A stretch of 64,000 bases of DNA from Ectothiorhodospira sp. BSL-9 (GTDB lineage Bacteria; Pseudomonadota; Gammaproteobacteria; Ectothiorhodospirales; Ectothiorhodospiraceae). Position 1 is the stretch's first letter. Every line of letters begins with the position of its first letter. Of this stretch, positions 53,787 to 63,232 are shown one piece after another. Below the pieces are notes generated by a model that saw only the letters and a list, made by a program, of their open reading frames with translations, had not been told where the DNA came from and searched no databases. The stretch lies in assembly GCF_001632845.1 (NCBI RefSeq), contig NZ_CP011994.1, positions 372,001 through 436,000 of the forward strand, read 5' to 3'. A program made the translations under genes and the position numbers.

Positions 53787-54436
53787 TCGCCCTGCCCCGC
53801 CTCTACGGCTTCCTCGATGAGGGACTCATCCCCCGCCTCAAGGCGCTCGATCAAGGCCTCCAGCCCGTGGCGATCCACCTCGGCACCAAAATTGGTGCGG
53901 AAGTTGGTGACGAAACTCAGCCCCTCCACGGTCAGGTCGAAGACCTTCCACTCCCCGTCCACGGGGCGCAGGCTGTAGTTCACGCTGATGTTGGACTGCC
54001 CCCGCCCCATGACGATCTCGCTGGCCACCGAGGCCATGCGGTCATCGGTGAAACTGCGATGGGGCAGCACGCGGATATCCTTGTCCATGTGCTCGGCCAT
54101 CTGCAGGGTATAGGTGCGCACCAGCATGGTGCGGAAGGCCTTCACGAAACGTTCCCGCTGCTCGGGCTCGGCGGTACGCCAGTGGCGGGCCAGGATCAGC
54201 CGCGACATGCCCTGCCAGTCGATCAGGGGCAGAATGATGTCGTCCACCAGTTCGAACAGGAACTCGGGATCCTCGCGGGTTCTTTCGGGGTCTTCGCGCA
54301 GCTTCTGCAGGACCTCGTCGGCCGTGTTCCTGACCAGATCCACAGGATCCTTGTCCGGCAAGGAGGCATGGGCAACGGAGACGGATGCGGCGAAAGCCAC
54401 AATGGCGGCCAGCAAGAGATGGGTAAACGACTTCAT
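53783..54436 (-). CDS. mlaC: MlaC, periplasmic phospholipid-binding protein
   Basis: Soluble carrier that shuttles phospholipid between the outer-membrane MlaA complex and MlaFEDB. A clear signal peptide (residues 1-24, ending VAHA) precedes the Tgt2/MlaC domain with DPVDLVRNTADEVLQKL and YTLQMAEHMDK. 217 aa. Confidence 0.93.
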   Translation of the reverse strand: MKSFTHLLLAAIVAFAASVSVAHASLPDKDPVDLVRNTADEVLQKLREDPERTREDPEFLFELVDDIILPLIDWQGMSRLILARHWRTAEPEQRERFVKAFRTMLVRTYTLQMAEHMDKDIRVLPHRSFTDDRMASVASEIVMGRGQSNISVNYSLRPVDGEWKVFDLTVEGLSFVTNFRTNFGAEVDRHGLEALIERLEAGDESLIEEAVEAGQGE

Positions 54437-54521
54437 GACAGACTCCGGGTGGATGGTTCTGCAATCCTGCGCCCCGGGGGGTGAACCGGGGCTGAATGGC
54501 TCTGGTAGATCAGCCGAGGGC

Positions 54522-54980
54522 TTAATCCCCGGTGATATTGACCAGCATGCGCCCGATCAATTCCTCAAGCACCACCGCCGATTGGGTGAACAGGATGGTG
54601 TCGCCATGCGCCAGCACCTCTTCCTCCCCACCAGGCTCCAGAGCGATGTATTGCTCCCCCAGCAGACCGGCGGTATAGATGCTGGCCTGGGTGTCGGTGG
54701 GCAGATAATCGTGGGCAGCGGAGATATTCATGGTCACCCGCGCCTGGTAGCGCTGAGGATCGTAGCGAATATCCGTCACCCGACCGATGCGAACGCCGGA
54801 CATGGTGACCGGGGCCCGCACCTTGAGCCCGCCGATGTTGTTGAAATGGGCATGCACCTCGTAACCCTCGCCGCCGCGGTATTCACCCAGGTTGCTTACC
54901 TGCAACGCCAGCATGAACAGGCCCGCCAGGCCCAGGGCCACGAAGATGCCCACGGTGATCTCGATCCTGCGCGTCGTCAT
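54522..54980 (-). CDS. mlaD: MlaD, MCE-domain subunit of the Mla lipid transporter
   Basis: Membrane-anchored substrate-binding subunit. An N-terminal transmembrane helix (residues 7-26) precedes one MCE domain with the motif FNNIGGLKVRAPVTMSGVRIGRV. 152 aa, close to the minimal MlaD. It forms a hexamer on MlaE in the periplasm. It lies 15 bp after mlaE. Confidence 0.94.
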   Translation of the reverse strand: MTTRRIEITVGIFVALGLAGLFMLALQVSNLGEYRGGEGYEVHAHFNNIGGLKVRAPVTMSGVRIGRVTDIRYDPQRYQARVTMNISAAHDYLPTDTQASIYTAGLLGEQYIALEPGGEEEVLAHGDTILFTQSAVVLEELIGRMLVNITGD

Positions 54981-54995
54981 CTTGCCGTCCCGTTA

Positions 54996-55775
54996 TCAGA
55001 GGTCACCGAACATCAGTCCGGTGAGAATAAAGTCCAGGGCCAGTACGGCCAGTGCGGTGTGCACCACGGTGCGGGTGGTGGAGCGGCTCACGCCTTCGGA
55101 GGTGGGCGTGCAGTCATAGCCCTCGAAGACCGCGATCCAGGCGGCCACCAACCCAAAGACCATGCTCTTGATGACACCGTTCATCACGTCATCAAAAAGA
55201 TCCACGTTGGCCTGCATGTGCGACCAGTAGGATCCGGCATCCACGCCCAGCAGACCCACACCAATGAAGTACCCACCCATGACCCCCACCGCGCTGAAGA
55301 TGGCGGCCAGCAGGGGCAGGGAGATCACCGCAGCCAGAAACCGCGGGGCGATCACCCGCTTGTAGGGGTCCACCGCCATCATTTCCATGCTGGAGAGCTG
55401 CTCGGTGGCCTTCATCAGGCCAATCTCGGCGGTCAGCGCCGAACCGGCACGACCGGCAAACAGCAGCGCGGTGACCACCGGGCCCAGTTCCCGCACCAGG
55501 GACAGGGCCACCACCGTACCCAGGACCTCGGCCGCACCGAAGTCCACCAGGGTGATGTAGCTCTGGTAGCCCAGCACCATGCCCACGAAGAGCCCCGAAA
55601 CCACGATGATGAGCAGCGAGAGCACCCCCACCGAATACAGTTCGCGGATCAGCAATCGGGGGCGCAGCGCCAGTGGCCCCAGGGCCAGCAGGGTACGGAA
55701 CAGGAACAGATGCCCGCGCCCCAGCCGCTCCAGCACTCCCAGACTCCATTGGCCCAACCTTTGGAATGCACCCAT
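54996..55775 (-). CDS. mlaE: MlaE, permease of the Mla lipid transporter
   Basis: Integral membrane permease of 259 aa with the Mla/YrbE pattern ([57 protein letters not shown]). It begins with an amphipathic N-terminal segment and then about five hydrophobic helices. The ATG at 55775 shares one base with the mlaF stop. Confidence 0.94.
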   Translation of the reverse strand: MGAFQRLGQWSLGVLERLGRGHLFLFRTLLALGPLALRPRLLIRELYSVGVLSLLIIVVSGLFVGMVLGYQSYITLVDFGAAEVLGTVVALSLVRELGPVVTALLFAGRAGSALTAEIGLMKATEQLSSMEMMAVDPYKRVIAPRFLAAVISLPLLAAIFSAVGVMGGYFIGVGLLGVDAGSYWSHMQANVDLFDDVMNGVIKSMVFGLVAAWIAVFEGYDCTPTSEGVSRSTTRTVVHTALAVLALDFILTGLMFGDL

Positions 55776-56596
55776 CAGGATCGCCCGCCTCCCATCAGAT
55801 CGTCCAGATAATCCGGGGCCGGGTAGTGGAATGGCACCGGCCCGTCGGGCAGCCCTTCCAGGAACTGGCGCGACCAGTCCGAGGCGTCCTGCTGCAATTG
55901 TGACGGAGAGCCCTGATCCACCACCCGGCCATCGGAGATGAGATACACCCAGTCGGCAATGGAATTGGCCTCGGCCACGTCGTGGGAGACCACGATACTG
56001 GTCATGCCCAGGGCATCGTGGAGGCGGCGGATCAGCGAGACGATGACGGCCATGGTGATGGGATCCAGGCCCGTGAAGGGCTCGTCATACATCATCAGCA
56101 CCGGATCCAGGGCGATGGCGCGGGCCAGGGCCACACGCCGTGCCATTCCGCCGGAGAGTTCGCTGGGTTGCAACGCCCAGGCGCCGCGCAAACCCACGGC
56201 CTCCAGTTTCATCAGCACCAGGTTGCGCACCACAGGCTCAGGCAGCCGCGTGTTCTCACGGATGGGGAAGGCCACATTGTCGAAGACATTGAGGTCGGTG
56301 AGCAGCGCGCCGCTCTGGAACAGCATGCCCATGCGCCGACGCAGACGGTACAGTTCCCGCAGGGAAAGGCGATGCACGTCCTGCCCCTCCACCAGCACCT
56401 GCCCCCGATCCGGTTTGAGTTGGCCGCCGATCAACCGCAGCAAGGTGGTCTTGCCCGTGCCGCTGGGCCCCATGATGGCAGTCACCTGCCCCTGGGGGAT
56501 GGTGATATCCAGCCCATCAAAGATCTTGCGGTCGCCGCGGGCGAAATGCACATCGCGGATCTCGATCCAGGGGGTTTTATCGGGTGCGGGGGAAAT
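55775..56596 (-). CDS. mlaF: MlaF, ATPase of the Mla lipid transporter (probable ATT start)
   Basis: ABC ATPase that powers MlaE. Walker [10 protein letters not shown], the signature [14 protein letters not shown], Walker [15 protein letters not shown] and the switch histidine VVSHD are all intact. The first usable ordinary start, GTG at 56551, would delete the first beta strand (WIEIRDV). No ATG, GTG or TTG exists in frame between an upstream TGA and that GTG. An ATT at 56596, with AAGGA eight bases upstream, would give [20 protein letters not shown], a normal MlaF N-terminus of 273 aa. Either a rare ATT start or a base error is implied. Confidence 0.9.
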   Translation of the reverse strand: MSPAPDKTPWIEIRDVHFARGDRKIFDGLDITIPQGQVTAIMGPSGTGKTTLLRLIGGQLKPDRGQVLVEGQDVHRLSLRELYRLRRRMGMLFQSGALLTDLNVFDNVAFPIRENTRLPEPVVRNLVLMKLEAVGLRGAWALQPSELSGGMARRVALARAIALDPVLMMYDEPFTGLDPITMAVIVSLIRRLHDALGMTSIVVSHDVAEANSIADWVYLISDGRVVDQGSPSQLQQDASDWSRQFLEGLPDGPVPFHYPAPDYLDDLMGGGRS

Positions 56597-56674
56597 AGGG
56601 ACGTTCCTTGGCAGGGTAATGATCGTCGAATACCAATCGAGCGGTTCTCATCTTCTTTCGGAGCGCCGAGACTG

Positions 56675-57307
56675 TCAAGTGAACCCCAGCAGGCCGGCCA
56701 GGGTGACGGCTTGCCCCATGACGGCGGGCGGGGCATCCAGGAACAACACACCTGAGCCACCTTCCGAGCAGCGGGCGAACGCCTCCAGGTGATCCCGCAG
56801 GACACGCGGGTGCGCCCCCGATGGCAGGACCACCCGCCCCACCGGCCCGCAGGGCGACTGCGTTTCCGGCCCCGTCCACAGACGGGCATGTGTCGCCGGG
56901 GCGTTGGCCGAGTAACAAGGGAGGCCATCCGGCCATGGGCCCATGGCCGGGGTGTCTCCTGCCCCGTCCACGGGCACGCCCGTCGCCTCCGGCAGCACCA
57001 GGCCAGCCAATTGGGGACCCAGGGTCGCCTGCAGGCGTCTCAGGTGCTCCACATCCACGCCCCGGGGGCCCGCCAGTTCCAGATAAAACCGAAAGTCCTC
57101 CCGCACCTCACCGAGCCAACCCCGCCAATCCGACACCTCGGTACCTTGCCAGCGCTGCGCCGGCACCAGCACCGCCGAAAACTCATTGGCGTAAAAGCAC
57201 AGACGCCAGGACGCCGGCATGTCCTGGGGGTAGAATTGCGCCACCCACGCCGGATGCTCCCAGTCACGGGCGCCCAGCGTGAGGTGGAAAGGCTTGCCTT
57301 GTCCCAT
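56675..57307 (-). CDS. Uncharacterised protein, weakly DUF72-like N-terminus
   Basis: A 210-residue protein I do not recognise. Residues 10-50 read LGARDWEHPAWVAQFYPQDM and then a LCFYANEFSAV stretch, reminiscent of the opening of DUF72 (YecE) proteins, but the similarity is short and the rest does not match. There is no signal peptide or membrane segment. Residues 150-200 are Gly/Pro-rich. It is divergent from kdsD (38-bp gap) and points towards mlaF, 78 bp away, so it may lead the mla operon. Confidence 0.65.
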   Translation of the reverse strand: MGQGKPFHLTLGARDWEHPAWVAQFYPQDMPASWRLCFYANEFSAVLVPAQRWQGTEVSDWRGWLGEVREDFRFYLELAGPRGVDVEHLRRLQATLGPQLAGLVLPEATGVPVDGAGDTPAMGPWPDGLPCYSANAPATHARLWTGPETQSPCGPVGRVVLPSGAHPRVLRDHLEAFARCSEGGSGVLFLDAPPAVMGQAVTLAGLLGFT

Positions 57308-57345
57308 TGTTTAATCCGCTCCCGCCTTGAGGTAGTGTTTTGCCG

Positions 57346-58323
57346 ATGAAGCTCAATCCCGACAAGACTTTGGACATGGCCCGGGCCGTCCTGGAGACCG
57401 AGGCTCAGGGTATCCGCGATCTCATCTCCCGCCTGGATGAACGCTTTGTGCGCGCCTGCGAGTACATGCTGGCCTGCACCGGGCGGGTGGTGGTCACCGG
57501 CATGGGAAAATCCGGCCACGTGGGTGGCAAGATCGCTGCCACCCTGGCCAGCACCGGCACCCCGGCCTTTTTTGTCCATCCGGGCGAGGCCAGCCACGGT
57601 GATCTGGGCATGATCACCACCGGGGATACGGTGCTGGCCCTGTCCAATTCCGGGGAGACCGATGAACTCCTCACCATCCTGCCATTGATCCGTCGCCTGG
57701 GCGCCCCCCTGATCGCCCTGACCGGCAATCCGCGCTCCACACTGGCCCGGGAGGCCAACGTGCACCTGGATGTAAGCGTGGCCGCCGAGGCCTGCCCCCT
57801 GGGCCTGGCCCCCACCTCCAGCACCACTGCCACCCTGGCCATGGGTGATGCCCTGGCTGTGGCAATGCTGGAGGCCCGGGGTTTCACCGCCGATGACTTT
57901 GCCCGCTCCCACCCCGGTGGTCGCCTGGGGCGGCGCCTGCTGCTGCATGTCGGGGATATCATGCACACGGGTGAACGCATCCCCCTGGTGCGGGCCGACG
58001 CCCCACTGACCGATGCCCTCATGGAAATCACCCGCCAGGGTCTGGGGATGACCGCGGTGGTGGACGAGCACCGCAACCTGATCGGCGTGTACACGGACGG
58101 CGACCTGCGCCGCACCCTGGACCGCGGCATCGACATTCGCAGCACGTGCATCGGTGATGTGATGACCCGTCAATGCAAGACGGTGCAGTCGGGCATGCTG
58201 GCAGCCGAGGCCCTCAAGGTGATGGAGGACCACAAGATCAGCGCCCTGCCGGTGGTGGACGTGGGCCAGCGCCTGGTGGGAGCCCTGAACATGCATGACC
58301 TGCTGCGCGCCGGCGTGGTCTGA
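57346..58323 (+). CDS. kdsD: Arabinose-5-phosphate isomerase KdsD
   Basis: Converts ribulose-5-phosphate to arabinose-5-phosphate for Kdo. A SIS domain (residues 35-170, TGMGKSGHVGGKIAATLAST, SNSGETDEL) is followed by two CBS domains (about 200-325). 325 aa. An in-frame TTG at 57340 has GAGG seven bases upstream and is a credible alternative to the ATG at 57346. It is followed 33 bp later by kdsC. Confidence 0.95.
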   Translation: MKLNPDKTLDMARAVLETEAQGIRDLISRLDERFVRACEYMLACTGRVVVTGMGKSGHVGGKIAATLASTGTPAFFVHPGEASHGDLGMITTGDTVLALSNSGETDELLTILPLIRRLGAPLIALTGNPRSTLAREANVHLDVSVAAEACPLGLAPTSSTTATLAMGDALAVAMLEARGFTADDFARSHPGGRLGRRLLLHVGDIMHTGERIPLVRADAPLTDALMEITRQGLGMTAVVDEHRNLIGVYTDGDLRRTLDRGIDIRSTCIGDVMTRQCKTVQSGMLAAEALKVMEDHKISALPVVDVGQRLVGALNMHDLLRAGVV

Positions 58324-58356
58324 AGTGGTACGGCGGGCCCGTGGTATCCTTGCCCC

Positions 58357-58884
58357 ATGAATGATACGCCTAGACAACGTGCCCGCGACGTGCGCTTCCT
58401 CATCCTTGACGTGGACGGCGTGCTCACCGACGGCAGCCTCTACCTGGGGGACGATGGCCAGCAGTACAAGGCCTTCAATAGCCGCGATGGCCATGGCATC
58501 CGCATGCTGGCCGACAGCGGCGTGCAGATCGGCATCCTCACCGGGCGACGCTCCCAGGTGGTGGAACACCGCTGTCGCGACCTGGGCATCGAGCACATCG
58601 TCCAGGGCCGTCGCGACAAGCTGGATGCCCTGGGTGGATTGCTGAAGGCGGCCGGTGTGGGTATCGAACAGACGGCCTACATGGGCGACGATGTGGTGGA
58701 TCTGCCCGTGATGCGTCGCGCCGTGCTGGCGATCGCCGTGGCCGACGCCCACCCCCTGGTGCGCGAGCATGCCCATTACATCACCCGGGCAGGCGGCGGC
58801 CGTGGAGCGGTGCGCGAGGCCTGCGAGTTCATCCTGGAGGCCCAGGACAACCTGCAGGCCGCCCTGGCCCCCTATCTGGAATGA
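58357..58884 (+). CDS. kdsC: 3-deoxy-D-manno-octulosonate-8-phosphate phosphatase KdsC
   Basis: HAD-superfamily phosphatase that releases Kdo from Kdo-8-phosphate. The nucleophile loop is D18-V-D20-G-V-L-T-D, and the Mg motif is YMGDDVVDLPVM. 175 aa, capless C0 type. It overlaps lptC by ATGA. Confidence 0.95.
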   Translation: MNDTPRQRARDVRFLILDVDGVLTDGSLYLGDDGQQYKAFNSRDGHGIRMLADSGVQIGILTGRRSQVVEHRCRDLGIEHIVQGRRDKLDALGGLLKAAGVGIEQTAYMGDDVVDLPVMRRAVLAIAVADAHPLVREHAHYITRAGGGRGAVREACEFILEAQDNLQAALAPYLE

Positions 58885-59453
58885 GTCGCCGCCTTTCAGG
58901 ACTGCTGCTGATCATGGCACTCACCCTGGTGGCCGCCGTGGGCTTCTGGCTCGCGGAGAATGCCCAGGAACGGCGCGTGGTGCCGACCACCCAGGTGGAC
59001 CCCGAGGCCAATCAGTTCTTCGCCGAGGATTTTGTGGTCTGGAGCATGGACGAGTCCGGCAATCTCAAGTACCGGCTCTCCGGCGCCCGAATGGAGCAAC
59101 GCCAGGCAGACCGTTCCAGCCATGTGGAGGCCCCGGTGCTGATCATGGAACACCCCCCCGCTCCCGACTGGACCCTGCGTTCCGAACGCGGCTGGGTTTC
59201 ACCCGCTGGCGACGAGGTGCAGCTGCTGGGCAACGTGCGCCTGAACCGCCCCGAGGCCCCCGATCACCCCCCCATCACCATCACCAGCCGGGATGTCACC
59301 GTATGGACCCTTTCCCGCCAGGCGCAAACCGACGCCCTGGCCCGTATGGTGAGCACTCACCGCGAGGCAGAAGGGGTGGGCATGACTTTGGATCTGACCC
59401 GGGATACCCTGGAACTTGAGAGTCAGGTAAGAGGCACCTATGTTCCGCACTGA
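58881..59453 (+). CDS. lptC: LPS export protein LptC
   Basis: Inner-membrane bitopic subunit of the Lpt bridge that passes LPS from LptBFG to LptA. One N-terminal helix (residues 6-24) precedes a beta-jellyroll periplasmic domain. 190 aa. It overlaps lptA by 14 bp. Confidence 0.93.
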   Translation: MSRRLSGLLLIMALTLVAAVGFWLAENAQERRVVPTTQVDPEANQFFAEDFVVWSMDESGNLKYRLSGARMEQRQADRSSHVEAPVLIMEHPPAPDWTLRSERGWVSPAGDEVQLLGNVRLNRPEAPDHPPITITSRDVTVWTLSRQAQTDALARMVSTHREAEGVGMTLDLTRDTLELESQVRGTYVPH

Positions 59454-59979
59454 CATCCCCACGGGCCCGCACCTGGCGGGGCTGCTATTGGCCGTTTCGC
59501 TGGCCTGGATGCCTGCCGCACAGGGCCAGCACGACCCCGATCTGCCCATCCGCATCGAGGCGGATCGCGCCAGCCTGGACGATCAGCGGGGGGTGAGTGT
59601 TTACAAGGGTAACGTCACCATCACCCAGGGCGACACCGTCATCACGGGCGACGAGGTGACAGTGCATGCCCCCCAGCGGCAACTCCAGCGCATGGTCTCC
59701 GAAGGACGCCTGGCCACCCTGACCACGCGGGATGAATCCAACCGCGAGGTTCGCGCCGAGGCACGACGCATGGAGTTCTTTCCGGATGGACCGCGGGTGG
59801 TGCTCACCGGCGAGGCCCGGGTATGGCAGGGGGACGACGAATTCCGCGGCAGCAGCATCGTCTATAACCTGGAGGCCGCCACCCTTGAAGCCAGCACCGG
59901 TGACACAGGCCGGGTAGAGGCCATCTTCGCACCCCGTGACCGTGATCGCTCTCGCCCAGAGGACGGCGACACGCCATGA
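59440..59979 (+). CDS. lptA: LPS transport periplasmic protein LptA
   Basis: Periplasmic beta-jellyroll bridge protein. A signal peptide (about residues 1-30, ending AAQGQ) is followed by the OstA-type repeat with [18 protein letters not shown] and [16 protein letters not shown]. 179 aa. The C-terminus is acidic and disordered. It overlaps lptB by ATGA. Confidence 0.93.
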   Translation: MFRTDIPTGPHLAGLLLAVSLAWMPAAQGQHDPDLPIRIEADRASLDDQRGVSVYKGNVTITQGDTVITGDEVTVHAPQRQLQRMVSEGRLATLTTRDESNREVRAEARRMEFFPDGPRVVLTGEARVWQGDDEFRGSSIVYNLEAATLEASTGDTGRVEAIFAPRDRDRSRPEDGDTP

Positions 59980-60701
59980 GCCGCCTGGAGACCGACAAGC
60001 TGGTCAAGCGTTACCGGGCGATCAAACCCGTGGACGGCGCCTCCATCCACATCAATAGTGGGGAGGTGGTGGGCCTGCTGGGCCCCAATGGCGCTGGCAA
60101 GACCACCTGCTTCTACATGATCGTGGGCCTGGTACCCTGCGACGAAGGCCAGATCCGCCTGGACGGCCGCGACATCACCCGACTGCCCATGCACGCAAGG
60201 GCCCGCATGGGCGTGGGCTATCTCCCCCAGGAGCCCTCGGTATTCCGCAAGCTCTCCGTGGCAGACAACATCATGGCTGTGCTGGAGGTCCGCCGCGACC
60301 TCAACAAGGCCCAGCGTCTGGAGAAGATGGAATCCCTGCTGGAGGAGTTCCAGATCCAGCACATCCGCGACAACGCCGGGGTCAGTCTCTCCGGTGGCGA
60401 ACGACGGCGCGTGGAGATCGCCCGTGCCCTGGCCACCGAGCCGGCCTTCATCCTTCTGGACGAGCCCTTCGCCGGCGTGGACCCCATCTCGGTGATCGAG
60501 ATCCAGCGGATCATCACCCATCTCACGTCACGGAACATCGGTGTACTGATCACCGACCACAATGTGCGCGAGACCCTGGGCATCTGCAACCGGGCCTACA
60601 TCCTCAGTGGCGGGCACATCATCAGCCAGGGCGCGCCGGAAGACGTACTGGCCGACCCGCAGGTCCGCCGCGTCTATCTAGGGGAGAACTTCCGCCTGTG
60701 A
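59976..60701 (+). CDS. lptB: LPS export ATPase LptB
   Basis: ABC ATPase that powers LPS extraction by LptFG. Walker [10 protein letters not shown], the signature [15 protein letters not shown], Walker [14 protein letters not shown], and the switch TDHNVRETL are intact. 241 aa. It is the last gene before rpoN, the conserved gammaproteobacterial order. Confidence 0.97.
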   Translation: MSRLETDKLVKRYRAIKPVDGASIHINSGEVVGLLGPNGAGKTTCFYMIVGLVPCDEGQIRLDGRDITRLPMHARARMGVGYLPQEPSVFRKLSVADNIMAVLEVRRDLNKAQRLEKMESLLEEFQIQHIRDNAGVSLSGGERRRVEIARALATEPAFILLDEPFAGVDPISVIEIQRIITHLTSRNIGVLITDHNVRETLGICNRAYILSGGHIISQGAPEDVLADPQVRRVYLGENFRL

Positions 60702-60733
60702 AGCCGAGACTCCCCATTCAGCGTGCGGTTTTC

Positions 60734-60753
60734 GGGACATGGGTCCCATTTTT
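60734..60753 (+). terminator. Weak terminator-like hairpin after lptB
   Basis: GGGAC and GTCCC form a 5-bp stem with an ATGG loop, followed by ATTTTT. It is short, so partial termination of the kds-lpt transcript is all that can be claimed. Confidence 0.4.
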
Positions 60754-60765
60754 GCTGGCACACCG

Positions 60766-60771
60766 TATAAT
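60766..60771 (+). promoter_or_regulatory. Candidate -10 box of the rpoN promoter
   Basis: A perfect TATAAT lies 96 bp upstream of the rpoN start, just after the weak terminator. No good -35 was found at 16-18 bp spacing. Confidence 0.35.
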
Positions 60772-60867
60772 CTCTCTTGAAAGCATCATTTACGCCGGGG
60801 GCCTGCCCCCGCCTTCATCATCAGGCATCAAAGACCCGGGCCCCGGCCCGATGGCGCGCGTCGTGCT

Positions 60868-62367
60868 ATGTTGAAACCGTCCGTCCAGCTCCGGCTGGGT
60901 CAAAACCTGACCATGACCCCGCAGCTGCAGCAGGCCATTCGCCTGCTGCAGCTCTCGACGCTGGAATTGCAGGCCCAGATCCAGGAGACCCTGGAAATCA
61001 ATCCCATGCTCGAGGCCGTGGAGGGCACGGAGGCAGATCAGGAGACCGCCAGCGAGGAGCCTCGCGAGCAGGAGCAGGCCGATACCTCCGAGGCAGCAGA
61101 AGCAGCGGAGGCCGCCGCCGAGACGGAAGGCAACGCCGAGGGCAGTCAGGAGCAGATCCCCGACGAATTACCGGTGGACAGCAACTGGGACGACATCTAC
61201 GATGTGCCCCCTTCCAGCGCCGGACAGTCGGATCACGACGGGCGCGACCTTTTCGAGAACCAGACCGGACCCTCGGAAAGCCTGCATGAACACCTCATGT
61301 GGCAGGTGCATTTGTCGTCCATGAGTGAGCGTGACCGGGCCATTGCCTTGACCATCATTGATTCCATTAACGAAGACGGCTATCTGGCCGAACCCATCGA
61401 ACAGATCCACGCAGCCCTGGCCACGGACCGGGAGATGGACCTGGAACTGGACGAGGTGGAAGCCGTGCTGAACATGGTTCAGCACCTGGACCCGGTGGGC
61501 GTGGGCGCACGTGACCTGGCCGAATGCCTGGGCCTGCAACTGGCCCAGTTCCCGGAGGACACACCCTGGCTGACCGAGGCCCGCACCCTGGCCCGTGAAC
61601 ACCTGGACGCTCTGGGTGCACGTGATTACAAGGGCGTGCAGCGGCGCCTGGGGCTGGATGATGGCGAGTTGCAGCAGGTGATCGCCCTGATTCAGACACT
61701 GAACCCGCGCCCAGGCGGGGTCATCAGCAGCAGTTCGCCCGAATACATCATTCCCGATGTCTTCGTGCGCAAGCGAGAGGGCCGCTGGCAGGTGGAGCTC
61801 AACCCGGAAATCGCGCCACGCTTGCGGGTCAACCCCCTGTATGCCAGTTTCGTGCGCCGCGCCGATTCCAGCCAGGACAACACCTACATGCGCAACAGCC
61901 TCCAGGAGGCCCGCTGGTTCATCAAGAGCCTGCAAAGCCGCAACGAGACTCTGCTACGGGTGGGCACCGCCATTGTCGAGCACCAGCGTGCCTTCCTGGA
62001 ATACGGTGACGAGGCCATGAAACCTCTGGTGCTGCGCGATATTGCCGAACAACTGGAGATGCATGAGTCCACCATCTCCCGGGTGACCACCCAGAAATTC
62101 ATGCATACCCCCCGGGGTATCTACGAATTCAAGTATTTCTTCTCCAGCCATGTGGGCACGGCCGACGGCGGTGAGTGTTCAGCCACCGCGATCCGCGCCA
62201 TGATCCGCAAGCTGGTTGCCGAAGAGCCCCAGGGCAAGCCCATGAGTGACAGCAAGATCGCCCAGGTCCTGGTGGATCGGGGTATTCATGTGGCACGACG
62301 CACCGTGGCCAAGTACCGTGAGGCCATGGCCATTCCGCCATCCAACGAACGCAAGCGGCTCGTCTGA
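60868..62367 (+). CDS. rpoN: RNA polymerase sigma-54 factor RpoN
   Basis: Alternative sigma factor that recognises -24/-12 promoters and needs activators such as PilR. The Gln/Leu-rich region I ([20 protein letters not shown]) is followed by an acidic region II (about 55-110), the core-binding domain, the helix-turn-helix [19 protein letters not shown] and the RpoN box [10 protein letters not shown]. 499 aa. It leads the hpf-ptsN-hprK cluster. Confidence 0.97.
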   Translation: MLKPSVQLRLGQNLTMTPQLQQAIRLLQLSTLELQAQIQETLEINPMLEAVEGTEADQETASEEPREQEQADTSEAAEAAEAAAETEGNAEGSQEQIPDELPVDSNWDDIYDVPPSSAGQSDHDGRDLFENQTGPSESLHEHLMWQVHLSSMSERDRAIALTIIDSINEDGYLAEPIEQIHAALATDREMDLELDEVEAVLNMVQHLDPVGVGARDLAECLGLQLAQFPEDTPWLTEARTLAREHLDALGARDYKGVQRRLGLDDGELQQVIALIQTLNPRPGGVISSSSPEYIIPDVFVRKREGRWQVELNPEIAPRLRVNPLYASFVRRADSSQDNTYMRNSLQEARWFIKSLQSRNETLLRVGTAIVEHQRAFLEYGDEAMKPLVLRDIAEQLEMHESTISRVTTQKFMHTPRGIYEFKYFFSSHVGTADGGECSATAIRAMIRKLVAEEPQGKPMSDSKIAQVLVDRGIHVARRTVAKYREAMAIPPSNERKRLV

Positions 62368-62429
62368 AGCAAACCCACGCAGCCGTCCTGCTCATTACCC
62401 ATCCCTACCTATTTCCAAGGAGTCATCTC

Positions 62430-62753
62430 ATGCAGATCAACCTCACCGGTCATCACGTCGACCTGACCGACGCCCTGCGCAACTACGTCAACGAGAAGTT
62501 CGAGCGCCTGGAGCGGCATTTTGACAACGTCATCGACGTGCACGTGATCCTGACCGTGGAGAAGCTGCAGCAAAAGGCCGAGAGCAACCTGTTGCTCAGC
62601 GGTAACAGCATCCATGCCGAGGCCAGCCACACGGACATGTACGCCGCCATCGACGCCCTGGTGGACAAACTGGATCGCCAGGTGGTGAAGCACAAGGAGA
62701 AGCTCAAGGACCACCACCGGGCTGAAGGCTCCCACCGCAACCACATCGAGTGA
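62430..62753 (+). CDS. hpf: Ribosome hibernation promoting factor, short form (HPF)
   Basis: A 107-residue HPF/YfiA-type protein that binds the 30S decoding site and helps form 100S dimers in stationary phase. The motifs MQINLTGHHVDLTDALRNYV and DMYAAIDALVDKLDRQVVKH are typical, and the length shows the short form. AAGGAG precedes the ATG. It lies 62 bp after rpoN. Confidence 0.95.
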   Translation: MQINLTGHHVDLTDALRNYVNEKFERLERHFDNVIDVHVILTVEKLQQKAESNLLLSGNSIHAEASHTDMYAAIDALVDKLDRQVVKHKEKLKDHHRAEGSHRNHIE

Positions 62754-62760
62754 ACGCTTC

Positions 62761-63228
62761 ATGAACATCGGTGATCTTCTCGCCCCTGAGCGGGTGCACT
62801 GCCAGACGGACGTGAGCAGTAAGAAACGTGCGCTGGAGATGCTGGGCGAGATGCTCTCCAATCATCTGCCCAAGCTCACCCAGGGCGAGATCTTCGACAG
62901 CCTGCTGGCCCGGGAGCGCCTGGGCAGCACGGGCCTGGGGCATGGCGTGGCCATCCCCCATGGTCGTCTGGCCGGCGCCAGCGAGGCCTGTGCCGCGCTG
63001 CTCAAGCTGGAAAAGGGCGTCGACTACGATGCCCCAGACAGTGAGCCGGTGGACATCCTGTTCGCGCTGGTGGTGCCGGCAGACTGCACAGACGAGCATC
63101 TTCAGATCCTCGCGTTGCTGGCCAGGATGTTCTCCGATCCGGAGACGCTGGCCCGGCTGCGCAGCACCTCCGGCCCTTCGGACCTGCTGACTCTGGTGCA
63201 GGAATGGGACACCGAAGACACCGGATGA
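62761..63228 (+). CDS. ptsN: PTS nitrogen-regulatory EIIA protein PtsN
   Basis: EIIA(Ntr) of the nitrogen PTS, phosphorylated at H67 in GVAIPHGRL. The EIIA fold is complete in 155 aa. It usually controls K+ transport and stress responses according to its phosphorylation. The start is 7 bp after hpf, and the stop is 4 bp before hprK. Confidence 0.95.
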   Translation: MNIGDLLAPERVHCQTDVSSKKRALEMLGEMLSNHLPKLTQGEIFDSLLARERLGSTGLGHGVAIPHGRLAGASEACAALLKLEKGVDYDAPDSEPVDILFALVVPADCTDEHLQILALLARMFSDPETLARLRSTSGPSDLLTLVQEWDTEDTG

Positions 63229-63232
63229 CCCC

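Noticed and set aside
57040-58776. A 578-codon minus-strand frame opposite kdsD and kdsC
   Set aside because: Shadow of two clear enzymes; no homology or start signal.
60756-60772. TGGCAC before rpoN resembling a -24 box
   Set aside because: No TTGC at the right distance; the overlapping TATAAT fits sigma70 better.
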